This document shows, piece after piece, positions 18,705 to 28,399 of a stretch of 64,000 bases of DNA. Below the pieces are notes generated by a model. It ran no database searches, was not told where the DNA came from, and saw only the letters and a list, made by a program, of their open reading frames with translations. The stretch is taken from the NCBI RefSeq assembly GCF_001279005.1, contig NZ_LGCN01000210.1, positions 1-64,000 on the forward strand. The letters are read 5' to 3'. Within the stretch, counting starts at the first letter, position 1; every line of letters begins with the position of its first letter. Made by a program: the position numbers and the translations under genes. Origin of the DNA: Streptomyces caelestis. GTDB lineage: Bacteria; Actinomycetota; Actinomycetes; Streptomycetales; Streptomycetaceae.

Positions 18705-19550
18705 GTGAATATCCGCTCCCTCACTCGAGGCGACGGCGTGGTGATCGGAGCAGCGGTATTGCTGTTCATCGCGTCGTTCCTCGACCTCTACTCCGTCGAC
18801 GGCGCACCCGACAGCCTCGACCTCCCCAGCCTGTGGGCCAGCGGGCCGGTCGTGCTCGGAGTGGTGCTGGCGGGCCTCATCGGCGCCGCGCTCGTCGTCG
18901 TCGCCCGCGGCCTGCCGCAGCCGCCGAAGGTCGCGGGGCTCGACCTCGGCCAGTTCGGCGTCGCCTTCACGGTGTTCGCCGCCTGGAGCGCCCTCGGCAA
19001 CATCTTCGACGTGGCCGGCGGCGCCGACAACTTCGGAGGCGCCGGTGACGGCCCCGACCCCGGCACCGGTGTGATCCTGGCCCTCGTCGCCACGCTCGTC
19101 ATGGCCGTCGCCGCCGTCGCCACCCCCCTGGTGCCCGCCCTCAAGGGCGCGCTCCTCCCGGCCGCCCGTCCCGCCGCCCCGCAGCCGTACGGCGCGCAGC
19201 CGCCCGGTGGTTACGGCTACCCGGGTGCGCAGCAGGCCTCGTTCGGCGGTCAGCCGCAGCCGGGACAGCCCGGTCAGCCGCAGCAGCCCTTCCCGGGCCA
19301 GCCGCAGCCGGGTCAGCCCCAGGCGGGCCAGCCCGCTCCGGCGCCCGCCGCGGACTTCTCGCCGTTCTGGTTCGCCGTGCCGGTGTCCCGGCCGCTGTTC
19401 CCGGAGGACGGCTCGCCCACGCCGATCGCCGAACTGGCCCCCGGCACCTGGTACCTGGCGGTCGAGCAGCGCGGTCCGTCCCTCGTCGCCCAGACCCAGG
19501 ACGGCCGCCGCGGCGTCCTCCAGGACACCTCGGGCATCCAGCGCGGCTGA
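18705..19550 (+). CDS. Membrane protein with Pro/Gln-rich region (DUF5336-like)
   Basis: 281 residues. Four predicted membrane segments lie in the first 150 residues (around 10-28, 48-68, 82-102 and 120-142). A Pro/Gln/Gly repeat region with recurring GQPQPGQP units covers about 155-215. A C-terminal soluble part contains FWFAVPVSRPLFPEDG and ends with a small beta-like region. It resembles the DUF5336 group of actinobacterial membrane proteins; no activity is known. The GTG at 18705 follows GAAGGA at good spacing. A strong hairpin terminator ends it. Confidence 0.8.
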   Translation: MNIRSLTRGDGVVIGAAVLLFIASFLDLYSVDGAPDSLDLPSLWASGPVVLGVVLAGLIGAALVVVARGLPQPPKVAGLDLGQFGVAFTVFAAWSALGNIFDVAGGADNFGGAGDGPDPGTGVILALVATLVMAVAAVATPLVPALKGALLPAARPAAPQPYGAQPPGGYGYPGAQQASFGGQPQPGQPGQPQQPFPGQPQPGQPQAGQPAPAPAADFSPFWFAVPVSRPLFPEDGSPTPIAELAPGTWYLAVEQRGPSLVAQTQDGRRGVLQDTSGIQRG

Positions 19551-19574
19551 CCGGCCCGGCCCTCTCCTCGTCAC

Positions 19575-19604
19575 GGCCCCCCGCCCCACCGGGCGGGGGG
19601 CCGT
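19575..19604 (+). terminator. Hairpin terminator
   Basis: CGGCCCCCCGCCC and GGGCGGGGGGCCG arms with a 4-base loop, 25 bp after the membrane-protein stop. Confidence 0.8.
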
Positions 19605-19623
19605 CGTCGTACGGCGGGACCCG

Positions 19624-19833
19624 TCACGGCCGGCCGACGCGGACGATGCCGTGTGCGCCGCGCTCCGCGTCGGTCATCACACGGGTGACGAACGGGTGGT
19701 CGCCCGTCTCCGGGAAGGACGGCTCGACGAATCCGCCGGACGCGGGGGCGAGGTCGCGGACCGGCGCCCCGGTGTCTTTCCGGCGGAGTACCGGCAGCGC
19801 GGCCCGCAGGCGTGGCGCCTGCCGCCCACCCAC
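19624..19833 (-). pseudogene. Cupredoxin / multicopper-oxidase C-terminal fragment
   Basis: A 69-codon minus-strand frame. Its second half (SGGFVEPSFPETGDHPFVTR, then DAERGAHGIVRV) matches the last beta strands of a cupredoxin domain as found in nitrite-reductase-like multicopper oxidases. The copper-binding His upstream is gone and the first 25 residues look unrelated. It is best read as the surviving tail of a deleted oxidase gene. If a real small protein exists here it would have no obvious function. Confidence 0.5.
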
Positions 19834-19901
19834 CGCTGAACCTCCTTGCCGGCCCCGGGCGTTGCGGGTTTCAACCGGACGTTCGGGGCCAGTCGGAGAG
19901 T

Positions 19902-20195
19902 ATGTCCCCTCGCTATCGCACCGGTTCCAACTCCGCGGGGACGGTCATCGCGGTGATCGCGGACGTCATGGCCGTCATCCTCGGACTGTGGATCCTCATG
20001 TATCTGCTGGACGCCAACCGGGGCAATGACCTGGTGCAGTTCGTCCACGACGCGGCCAACTGGCTGGCCGCCTGGTCACGCGACCTCTTCACGTTCGACG
20101 AGGCCTGGGCCCGCGTGGTCGCCGGCTACGGACTCGCCGCCGTCGTCTACCTCTTCATCGGCCACGCCATCGCCGGCCGCCTACGCCGGTACTGA
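19902..20195 (+). CDS. Small integral membrane protein
   Basis: 97 residues with two hydrophobic segments (about 14-38 and 72-90) joined by a loop containing AANWLAAWSRDLFTFDE. No enzyme motif. The ATG at 19902 follows CGGAGAG. Proteins of this size and topology are widespread in Streptomyces with unknown role. It stands alone; the next gene is convergent. Confidence 0.75.
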   Translation: MSPRYRTGSNSAGTVIAVIADVMAVILGLWILMYLLDANRGNDLVQFVHDAANWLAAWSRDLFTFDEAWARVVAGYGLAAVVYLFIGHAIAGRLRRY

Positions 20196-20337
20196 ACCGC
20201 CCCCACCCCGGACCACCCGGCCGCCCCGGCCACACGACCCAGGGGCCTGGGGGAACCCCCGGCGAACACAGCACACTCGACGAAGCCCGAACCCGCGTGG
20301 CCGCCCGCGTCGGTACTGAGGCCGGCGTTCGGTCGGC

Positions 20338-21423
20338 TCAGACCGGCGTGCAGCAGTCCGGGGCCAGTCCCCTGGGCAGGTGGTCGCCGCCGAAGACCGC
20401 GCAGGTGGCCTCGTGGCCGCCGAGGGCGGCGACCGCCAGCAGCAGGGAGCCGGCGGTCCAGGTGGTCAGCTCGCGCGGCCAGATCGCGTCGTCGTCGAAG
20501 ACGTAGCCCGTCCAGTACAGGCCGGTCTCCGGATCGCGCAGGTGCTGGATCGCCTGGAGCACCTCCAGCGCGCGGTCGGACTCGCCCATCACCCAGAGGG
20601 CCAGGGCGAGTTCGGCCGACTCACCGCCGGTCACCCACGGGTTGGGCACCACACAGCGCACCCCCAGCCCGGGGACGACGAAACGCTCCCAGCCCTCCTC
20701 GATGCGGGCCTTGGCCTCCGTGCCGGTGAGCGCGCCGCCGAGCACCGGGTAGTACCAGTCCATGGAGTAGCGGCCCTTGTCCAGGAACCGCTCCGGGTGG
20801 TGCCGGATCGCGTGCCGCAGCGCGCCCGCCGCCAACTCCCAGTCCGGCTGCGGCTCCTCGCGCTGCTCGGCGACGGCGAGCGCGCAGCGCAGCGCGTGGT
20901 GGACGGAGGAGGATCCGGTGAGCAGCGCGTCCGCGGTGGGCGTGCCGTCGTCGTCGCGCCGCCAGCCGATCTGCCCGCCGGGCTGCTGCAGCCGCAGCAC
21001 GAACTCCACCGCCGCGCACACCACCGGCCACATGCGGTCCAGGAACGTGTCGTCGCCGGTGGCGAGGTAGTGGTGCCACACCCCGACCGCGATGTAGGCG
21101 ACGAAGTTGGTCTCCCGGCCCCGGTCGGCGACGTCGAGCGGGTCGCCGTCGGCGTAGGCCGCGTACCAGGAGCCGTCCGCCAACTGGTGCCGGGCCAGCC
21201 AGAGGTAGGCACGTTCGGCGGCGTCGTGCTCGCCCGCCGTGTCCAGGGCCATCGCGGCCTCGACGTGGTCCCACGGGTCGAGGTGGTGGCCCCGGAACCA
21301 GGGGATCGCCCCGTCCTCCCGCTGCACGGCGAGGATGCCGGCGACGGTCGCGGCGGCCTGGCCGGCCGTGAGCACCCCGGGCAGGACGAGGTGTTCCGTC
21401 CGAGGAGTCCGGGGGGTCGTCAC
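20338..21423 (-). CDS. Prenyltransferase / terpene-cyclase-fold (alpha-alpha toroid) protein
   Basis: 361 residues with the repeated helical pattern of the squalene-hopene cyclase/prenyltransferase toroid (IPWFRGHHLDPWDHVEAAMA, LARHQLADGSWYAAYADGD, GYVFDDDAIWPRELTTWTAG). No DxDD protonation motif is visible, so a classical cyclase reaction is not supported; annotated relatives are simply called prenyltransferase. Start GTG 21423 overlaps the upstream methyltransferase stop as GTGA, so the two are translationally coupled. It is the last gene of a three-gene operon with a GT4 glycosyltransferase, which suggests a role in a glycolipid or envelope pathway; this is inference. Confidence 0.8.
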   Translation of the reverse strand: MTTPRTPRTEHLVLPGVLTAGQAAATVAGILAVQREDGAIPWFRGHHLDPWDHVEAAMALDTAGEHDAAERAYLWLARHQLADGSWYAAYADGDPLDVADRGRETNFVAYIAVGVWHHYLATGDDTFLDRMWPVVCAAVEFVLRLQQPGGQIGWRRDDDGTPTADALLTGSSSVHHALRCALAVAEQREEPQPDWELAAGALRHAIRHHPERFLDKGRYSMDWYYPVLGGALTGTEAKARIEEGWERFVVPGLGVRCVVPNPWVTGGESAELALALWVMGESDRALEVLQAIQHLRDPETGLYWTGYVFDDDAIWPRELTTWTAGSLLLAVAALGGHEATCAVFGGDHLPRGLAPDCCTPV

Positions 21424-22166
21424 GCGGCGTCCGCCTCGGCCTCGGCGCGCGGCAGATGCGGCTTGGTCGCGTACGCCACGAAGCTCTTGCCGATCAGCGG
21501 GTTCAGCGCCTGCTCCGCGACCCGGGTGGCCAGCGGCTTCTTCATGATGTCCCAGACCAGCAGCTTGTGGTACGCCCGCACCGGCAGCGCCTTGTCGTTG
21601 TCCACGCCGAACGCGCACTTCAGCCACCAGTACGGCGAGTGCAGCGCGTGCGCGTGGTGGGTGCCGTACGGACGCAGGCCCGCCTCACGGATCCTCGCCA
21701 GCAGCTCGTCCGCCTTGTAGATGCGGATGTGGCCGCCCTCGACCTCGTGGTAGGCGTCGGACAGGGTCCAGCACACCTTCTCGGGGCCGTAGCGCGGCAC
21801 GGTGATCGCGATCCGGCCGCCGGGCTTGAGCACGCGCGCCATCTCGGCGAGGACGCCCTTGTCGTCCGGGATGTGCTCCATCACCTCGGAGATGATGACG
21901 ACGTCGAAGGACTCGTCGGGGAAGGGCAGGGCGAGGGCGTCGCCCTCCATGGCGGTGGCGGTGGCCCCGGCGGGCGCCTCCCCGGCCTCCTTCATCGCCG
22001 CGAACCACTTGGCGACCTCGCGGATCTCCTCGCCGTTCCGGTCCAGCGCCACGACCCGGGCGCCGCGCCGGTAGCACTCGAAGGCGTGCCGGCCGGCCCC
22101 GCAGCCGAGGTCCAGGACGCGGTCGCCCGGGGCGAGCGGGAACCGGGAGAAGTCGACGGTCAGCAC
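21420..22166 (-). CDS. Class I SAM-dependent methyltransferase
   Basis: 248 residues, Methyltransf_11 type. Motif I is VLDLGCGAGRHAFECYRRGA, the ribose-binding strand ends in VVALDRN, and motif II is FDVVIISEVMEHIPDD followed by LKPGGRIAITVP. The C-terminal third (about 160-245), with WLKCAFGVDN, is family specific and may bind the acceptor. GTG 22166 overlaps the end of the glycosyltransferase gene by 7 bp and has AGGG upstream. Middle gene of the operon. Confidence 0.9.
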   Translation of the reverse strand: MLTVDFSRFPLAPGDRVLDLGCGAGRHAFECYRRGARVVALDRNGEEIREVAKWFAAMKEAGEAPAGATATAMEGDALALPFPDESFDVVIISEVMEHIPDDKGVLAEMARVLKPGGRIAITVPRYGPEKVCWTLSDAYHEVEGGHIRIYKADELLARIREAGLRPYGTHHAHALHSPYWWLKCAFGVDNDKALPVRAYHKLLVWDIMKKPLATRVAEQALNPLIGKSFVAYATKPHLPRAEAEADAA

Positions 22167-23611
22167 GTGGCCCTGCTTTCGCGGTCGGAGGTGTCGGCTG
22201 TGTTCACGTCTGCGGCGCCCGGGTCCGGGAGGACGTCCGCTGCGGTCGGGGCCGGGCGGCTCGGAGCCGGTTCCTCCGCACGGGCGGCGCCCGTGCCCCG
22301 GCCCGCTCGGGCCATCGCCTCGCGGTAGCGGGCCACCGTGCCCTGGGCCGCGCGCGCCCAGGTGAAGTTCCGCAGCACCCGCTCCCGGCCGGCCGCCCCG
22401 AGCCGGGCGCGCAGCTCCGGGTCCCCGAGCAGCCGGGTCAGCGCGGCGGCCAGCGCCCCCGCGTCGCCGGGCGGTACGGCGAGACACGTCTCCCCGTCGC
22501 GGCCGGCCACCTCGGGGATCGCCCCGCCGGTCGTGGCGACCAGCGGGGTGCCCGTGGCCATGGCCTCGGCGGCCGGCAGCGAGAACCCCTCGTACAGCGA
22601 CGGCACGCACGCGACCTGCGCCGAGCGCACCAGGTCGACCAGTTCGGCGTCCGAGATGCCCTTGACGAACTCGACGGCGCCCTCGAGGCCGTACCGCTCC
22701 ACGGCCTGCGCGACGGGCCCCTCCACGGGCCGCTTGCCGACCACGACGAGATGGGCGTCGGGCTGCTCCGCCCGCACCTTCGCCAGCGCCTCGACGAGGA
22801 AGACCAGCCCCTTCAGCGGCACGTCCGCGCTGGACGTGGTCACGATCCGCCCCGGTACGACCGGCACCGACGGATCGGGCGCGAACAGGTCGGTGTCGGC
22901 GCCGATGTGGACGACGTGGACGCGGTCCCGCCGTACGCCGAGGTCGTCGACGATCTCCTGGCGGGAGCTGCCGGAGACGGTGAGCACGGACGGCAGGCGG
23001 CGCGCCACCCGCTTCTGCATCCGGGTGAAGGCGTACCAGCGGCGTACCGAGTACCGCCGCCGCCAGTTCTCGGCGGCGTCCAGTTCCAGGCGGCGGTCGA
23101 CGGTGATGGGGTGGTGGATGGTGGTCACCAGGGGGGCGCCGAGGTCGCCGAGCAGGCCGTAGCCGAGGGTCTGGTTGTCGTGGACGACGTCGAAGTCGCC
23201 GCGGCGGGCGCGCAGGTGGCGGCGGGCCCGCAGGGAGAACGTCAGCGGTTCGGGGAAGCCGCCGGTCCACATGGTGCCGACCTCGAGCGCGTCGACCCAG
23301 TCCCGGTACTCGTCGCGCTTCGGGGTGCGGAAGGGGTCCGGCTGGCGGTAGAGGTCGAGGCTGGGCAGTTCGGTGAGGACCGGCCCGGCGTGGCCCCCGC
23401 CGAGGACGTCGAGCACGGGGTAGGGCTGGGCTCCGATGACCTCGACGCGGTGTCCGAGACGGGCGAGTTCGCGGGAGAGGTGGCGTACGTAGACGCCCTG
23501 CCCGCCACAGAACGGGTTTCCCTTGTAGGTGAGGAGTGCGATGCGGAGCGGTCGCAAGCCGTCGGATGCGGACCCCTGCGAGGGCCCGGCCTGACTGGCC
23601 TCAGCGGTCAC
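22160..23611 (-). CDS. Glycosyltransferase family 4 (group 1)
   Basis: 483-residue GT-B fold retaining glycosyltransferase, cytoplasmic or membrane-associated. The N-terminal Rossmann domain has the glycine-rich NPFCGGQGVYVRHLSREL acceptor/donor loop and DVVHDNQTLGYGLLGDL. The C-terminal donor domain has SADVPLKGLVFLVEAL, and the EGFSLPAAEA motif typical of NDP-sugar binding in GT4. The C-terminal 45 residues are Pro/Ala-rich. Start GTG 23611 was chosen because GGGGG lies upstream and the longer frame adds a non-conserved Arg-rich leader. First gene of the operon with methyltransferase and toroid protein. A KstR-type site 55 bp upstream likely controls it. Confidence 0.9.
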   Translation of the reverse strand: MTAEASQAGPSQGSASDGLRPLRIALLTYKGNPFCGGQGVYVRHLSRELARLGHRVEVIGAQPYPVLDVLGGGHAGPVLTELPSLDLYRQPDPFRTPKRDEYRDWVDALEVGTMWTGGFPEPLTFSLRARRHLRARRGDFDVVHDNQTLGYGLLGDLGAPLVTTIHHPITVDRRLELDAAENWRRRYSVRRWYAFTRMQKRVARRLPSVLTVSGSSRQEIVDDLGVRRDRVHVVHIGADTDLFAPDPSVPVVPGRIVTTSSADVPLKGLVFLVEALAKVRAEQPDAHLVVVGKRPVEGPVAQAVERYGLEGAVEFVKGISDAELVDLVRSAQVACVPSLYEGFSLPAAEAMATGTPLVATTGGAIPEVAGRDGETCLAVPPGDAGALAAALTRLLGDPELRARLGAAGRERVLRNFTWARAAQGTVARYREAMARAGRGTGAARAEEPAPSRPAPTAADVLPDPGAADVNTADTSDRESRATC

Positions 23612-23665
23612 TCTGGGCCCCCTTCTCCCTGCACTGTCCCGCGACACTACGTCGGGACGCTCATC

Positions 23666-23679
23666 TAGAACAAGTTTCA
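23666..23679. promoter_or_regulatory. KstR-type operator TAGAACAAGTTTCA
   Basis: Matches the TnnAACnnGTTnnA consensus known for the TetR-family repressor KstR at every fixed position. It lies in the divergent region between the GT4 operon (55 bp before its start) and a KstR-like regulator gene (about 140 bp before its start), the expected place for a site controlling both. Family consensus recalled from the mycobacterial work. Confidence 0.7.
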
Positions 23680-23817
23680 GAGTTGATCGTTCGGAGGATC
23701 CGAATCTACCGGCAGGTAGGGGTACTGGCAGCAGTGGATCAGGTGATTCACGCCACGACGGACGGCATGCCATGCTGTCTGATCATCCACCCTCACCGAC
23801 TGTCACGGACGGGACCC

Positions 23818-24510
23818 ATGCCTACGGAAGCCAACAGGGACGAGGAGGCCAGGGCAGCCACGACGGACAGGGCGGGCGGGGCGACGACGGGAGCCGGCGC
23901 CGCGCCTCCCGCCCCGGCCTCACCGCTCACCGAGCGCCAGGAGGCACGTCGGCGCCGCATCCTGCGGGCGTGCGCGCGGCTGGCCGGCCGGGGCGGCTTC
24001 GACGCGGTGCAGATGCGCGAGGTCGCGGAGTCCTCGCAGGTGGCGCTCGGCACGCTGTACCGCTACTTCCCGTCCAAGATCCATCTTCTGGTCGCCACCA
24101 TGCAGGACCAGCTGGAGACCCTGCACGGCACGCTGCGGAAGGAGCCGCCGGCCGGCGAGACCCCGGCCGAGCGGGTCGCGGAGACCCTGATGCGGGCCTT
24201 CCGCGCGCTCCAGCGGGAGCCGCACCTGGCCGACGCGATGGTGCGCGCCCTGACCTTCGCGGACCGCGGCGTGAGCCCGGAGGTGGACCAGGTCTCCCGG
24301 CAGACCACGGCGATCATCCTGGACGCCATGGAGCTCGCCGACCCCACGCCCGGGCAGCTCTCGGCCGTCCGGGTCATCGAGCACACCTGGCACTCGGCCC
24401 TGATCACCTGGCTCTCGGGCCGCGCCTCCATCGCCCAGGTCGAGACCGACATAGAGACGGTGTGCCGCCTGGTGGACCTGACGGCCCCGAAGAGCGCCGA
24501 CGGCGCCTGA
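23818..24510 (+). CDS. KstR-like TetR-family transcriptional regulator
   Basis: 230 residues. After a disordered Ala/Thr-rich N-terminus (1-37) comes a TetR helix-turn-helix domain with RQEARRRRILRACARLAGRG, VQMREVAESSQVALGTLYRY and FPSKIHLL. These phrases are strongly reminiscent of KstR, the 3-oxo-4-cholestenoate-CoA-responsive repressor of steroid degradation. The C-terminal ligand domain (about 95-225) also follows that family. The ATG at 23818 was chosen by homology; no strong RBS is visible. A KstR-type operator precedes it, so autoregulation and control of the divergent operon are likely. No steroid catabolic genes are in the window. Confidence 0.87.
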   Translation: MPTEANRDEEARAATTDRAGGATTGAGAAPPAPASPLTERQEARRRRILRACARLAGRGGFDAVQMREVAESSQVALGTLYRYFPSKIHLLVATMQDQLETLHGTLRKEPPAGETPAERVAETLMRAFRALQREPHLADAMVRALTFADRGVSPEVDQVSRQTTAIILDAMELADPTPGQLSAVRVIEHTWHSALITWLSGRASIAQVETDIETVCRLVDLTAPKSADGA

Positions 24511-24531
24511 CCGCCGCCGGCTGCCGCCGAC

Positions 24532-24570
24532 AGCCACCGGCGACCACCGGCGACCACCGGCGACCACCGG
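24532..24570 (+). repeat. 10-bp tandem repeat (CGACCACCGG x3 plus an imperfect copy)
   Basis: Three exact copies of CGACCACCGG at 24541-24570, preceded by a degenerate unit, directly after the TetR stop and abutting the first CGAAACTTTCG palindrome. Confidence 0.9.
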
Positions 24571-24581
24571 CGAAACTTTCG
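24571..24581. promoter_or_regulatory. Palindrome CGAAACTTTCG, distal copy
   Basis: 11-bp perfect palindrome 209 bp upstream of the xylanase start. The identical element recurs at 24716. As I recall, this motif is reported as a regulatory site upstream of Streptomyces xylanase genes. Confidence 0.65.
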
Positions 24582-24715
24582 AACTCCTTCCGTTGACGCC
24601 GGTGGCGGGCCTCCCTTCCGCCACCCCTCGCGGACCGACGACTTTCGTCATGCGTGAACGATTGACCGTCTCTTCGGTGACCCATATCGTCACCGCAGAA
24701 ATTCGGAGCCGAGTC

Positions 24716-24726
24716 CGAAACTTTCG
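24716..24726. promoter_or_regulatory. Palindrome CGAAACTTTCG, proximal copy
   Basis: Second identical copy, 63 bp before the xylanase ATG, a good position for an operator overlapping or just downstream of the promoter. Two sites 145 bp apart could support looping by a repressor. Confidence 0.7.
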
Positions 24727-24768
24727 CTCGACCGCACGGCAGCAATCCCGCCCATCCGCAGCACGTGA

Positions 24769-26193
<1,425 letters not shown>

Positions 26194-26205
26194 ACCGCCC
26201 CGCCC

Positions 26206-26246
26206 GCGCCGCACCCGCACCCCGGGCCGGGGTGCGGGTGCGGCGC
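26206..26246 (+). terminator. Strong hairpin terminator after xylanase
   Basis: Near-perfect inverted repeat with about 19-base arms (GCGCCGCACCCGCACCCC and complement) around GGGCCG, starting 12 bp after the xylanase stop. It isolates the xylanase from the riboswitch operon. Confidence 0.9.
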
Positions 26247-26303
26247 GCGTGCCACGTGACCTCACTCACCGAAGCCACTCCTGACCCCTTCCTTACGGGC
26301 GGG

Positions 26304-26430
26304 TAGAGTGTCGGCGTCGTCATCACCCGTACGGGGGGAAGCCGGTGCAATTCCGGCGCTGACCCGCAACCGTGAACCGTCCGTAGGGACGGTGAGCCGG
26401 ACTGCCCCGCACGGTTCGTGACCGGCTCAC
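26304..26430 (+). promoter_or_regulatory. Cobalamin (adenosylcobalamin-type) riboswitch
   Basis: The leader of the next operon contains the conserved core GGGGAAGCCGGTGCAATTCC, then GGCGCTGACCCGCAACCGTGA, and a GAGCCGGACTGCC segment equivalent to the usual AGxCxGGAxACCTGCC region. These are the diagnostic parts of the B12 riboswitch. The coding start is about 110 bp further on, leaving room for an expression platform that probably hides the RBS or forms a terminator when cobalamin is bound. It implies repression of the whole downstream operon by B12. Confidence 0.95.
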
Positions 26431-26537
26431 GTGCCCGGCGGACCCGCCGGCGCACCGGCACCGTCGAGGTATACGGAGCCGAGCCGCCGGGATGTCCCGC
26501 GCTGCCCGGCTCCCCGCAGGGAAGGCACCCGCCGATC

Positions 26538-27764
26538 ATGAACGTCCGCCGCAGCGCAGCGGTCCTGGCCGCCGTCGCCGTGATCGGCGCCGCCGCTCCG
26601 GCCGCCGCCGACACCACCCCGTCCCCGGCGCCGTCCCCGGCGCTCCCCTCCGCCCTGTACGGCGACGGCGACCCGCAGTACGACGGCGTCTGGCGCCAGT
26701 CGCTCGCCCTGCTCGCCCTGCACACGGTCGGCGTCGAGCCGGCGAAGGCGGCCGTCGACTGGCTCACCGGGCAGCAGTGCGCCGACGGCTCCTTCGCCCC
26801 GTACCGCGCCGACACCGCCGGGGCGTGCGACGCGAAGACGATGGTCGACACCAACCAGACCGCCGCCGCCGTCCAGGCCCTCGCCGCGCTCGGCGGCCAC
26901 GACGACGTCACGAAGAAGGCCCTCGACTGGCTGAAGTCCGCGCAGAACGGGGACGGCGGCTGGGGCTACACGGCGGGCGGCGCCAGCGACACCAACTCCA
27001 CCTCCGTCGTCATCGGCGCGCTCGCGGCCGCCGGCGAGAAGCCGGCCGAGGTGAAGAAGGACGGCAAGTCCCCCTACGACGCCCTGCTGGAGCTGGCGCT
27101 CCCCTGCGAGGGCGACGGCGCGGGCGCCTTCGCCTTCCAGCCGGACAAGAAGGGCGAGCTGGTCGCCAACGCGGACGCGACGGCGGCGGGCGTGCTCGGC
27201 TCGCTCGGCGCGGGCCTGGTCGTCGAGCCCGGCAAGGGCGGGGCGGCGAAGGACGCCGCCTGCGAGCAGGCCGACACCCCCGAGCAGGCCGCCGCCAACG
27301 GCGCCGCCCACCTCACGGACGCCCTCGCCGAGGACGGTCACCTCACCTCCGCCCTGGCCGGCGCCGAGGACCAGCCCGACTACGGCAACACCGCCGACGC
27401 GGTGGTCGCGCTCGCCGCCCAGGGCGCCCGCGAGCAGGCGGAGAAGTCCCTGGCCTGGCTGGAGAAGAACGCCGCCGACTGGGCGGCGCAGAGCGGCCCC
27501 GCCGCCTACGCCCAGCTCGTCCTCGCCGCCCACGCGACGGGTGCGGACCCGCGCGCCTTCGGCGGCACGGACCTGGTGGAGCGGCTGGGCGCGACCGGCC
27601 CCGCCGCCCCCGAGAGGACCGCCGGGGCGAAGAGCGACGACAAGGACGAGAAGAAGGAGTCGGACTCCGGCTTCGGCGTCTGGTGGTTCGTCGGCGTCTG
27701 CCTGGTCGCCGGCATCGGCATCGGCTTCCTGATCAGCGGCCGCACGAAGCGGCGGCAGCCGTGA
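26538..27764 (+). CDS. Secreted, membrane-anchored prenyltransferase/squalene-oxidase-repeat protein (B12-regulated)
   Basis: 408 residues: signal peptide (NVRRSAAVLAAVAVIGAAAP, cleavage near AAADT), an alpha-alpha toroid with repeats typical of prenyltransferase/squalene oxidase repeats (DWLTGQQCADGSFAPY, DWLKSAQNGDGGWGYT, SLAWLEKNAADWA) over about 30-360, a charged linker, and a C-terminal membrane anchor VWWFVGVCLVAGIGIGFLI followed by RTKRRQP. No catalytic cyclase motif. The same toroid fold makes up the first domain of animal intrinsic factor and transcobalamin. Being first in a B12-riboswitch operon with an ECF importer, it probably captures corrinoids at the cell surface; this is inference. 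Overlaps the next gene by 4 bp. Confidence 0.9.
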   Translation: MNVRRSAAVLAAVAVIGAAAPAAADTTPSPAPSPALPSALYGDGDPQYDGVWRQSLALLALHTVGVEPAKAAVDWLTGQQCADGSFAPYRADTAGACDAKTMVDTNQTAAAVQALAALGGHDDVTKKALDWLKSAQNGDGGWGYTAGGASDTNSTSVVIGALAAAGEKPAEVKKDGKSPYDALLELALPCEGDGAGAFAFQPDKKGELVANADATAAGVLGSLGAGLVVEPGKGGAAKDAACEQADTPEQAAANGAAHLTDALAEDGHLTSALAGAEDQPDYGNTADAVVALAAQGAREQAEKSLAWLEKNAADWAAQSGPAAYAQLVLAAHATGADPRAFGGTDLVERLGATGPAAPERTAGAKSDDKDEKKESDSGFGVWWFVGVCLVAGIGIGFLISGRTKRRQP

Positions 27765-28399
27765 TCCGCCGGGTCACCGTCCTGTTCCTGGCCGCGCTCC
27801 TGCCCCTGTCGGCGGGCGCGGGCCAGGCGCAGGCCGCCGGCTACCGCTACTGGGCGTTCTGGGAGCGGGACGGCACGGCGTGGACGTACGCCAACCAGGG
27901 CCCCTCCCTCGCCCGCCCCGCCGACGGCGACGTCCACGGCTTCCGCTTCTCCGTCAGCGAGGACTCCGCCGACGCGGCGAAGCCCCGCGGCGCCGCCGAC
28001 TTCGGCGCCATCTGCGCGAAGACCCCGGCGGCCGACGGCACGAAGCGCGTGGCCCTGGTCATCGACTTCGGCACCCCCGCCGACGCCCCGTCCGGCGAGA
28101 CCCCGCCGGCCGGCCGCACGGCCTGCGCCCAGGTCCCCGAGGACGCCACCACGGCCGAGGCCCTGGCCTCGGTCGCCGAACCCCTCCGCTACGACACCAA
28201 CGCCCTGCTGTGCGCGATAGCGGGCTACCCGAAGAAGGGCTGCGGCGAGCAGGTCTCGACGGACCAGAACCCGGCGCCCGCGGAGGAAGAGAGCGAGCCG
28301 GACGACTCGAGCGGTCCGTCGGTGGGCCTGCCGGCCGGAATCGCCGCAGTGGCCCTCCTCGGAGCAGCAGCCGTCTGGCAGACACGCCGCCGTGGCTAG
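27761..28399 (+). CDS. SCO2322-family secreted membrane-anchored protein
   Basis: 212 residues: signal peptide (VIRRVTVLFLAALLPLSAGA, cleavage after QAQAA), a mature domain of about 130 residues beginning YRYWAFWERDG and including GDVHGFRFSVSED, four Cys that may form disulfides, an acidic Ser/Pro spacer, and a C-terminal membrane segment (LPAGIAAVALLGAAAVW) with an RRR tail. The YWAFW...GDVxGFRF pattern recalls the DUF4430 beta domain that closes the cobalamin site in intrinsic factor and transcobalamin; that resemblance is my reading, not a search result. The GTG start overlaps the previous stop (GTGA), and its own end overlaps the EcfT gene by 8 bp. A partner of the preceding protein in B12 capture is likely. 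Confidence 0.87.
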   Translation: MIRRVTVLFLAALLPLSAGAGQAQAAGYRYWAFWERDGTAWTYANQGPSLARPADGDVHGFRFSVSEDSADAAKPRGAADFGAICAKTPAADGTKRVALVIDFGTPADAPSGETPPAGRTACAQVPEDATTAEALASVAEPLRYDTNALLCAIAGYPKKGCGEQVSTDQNPAPAEEESEPDDSSGPSVGLPAGIAAVALLGAAAVWQTRRRG

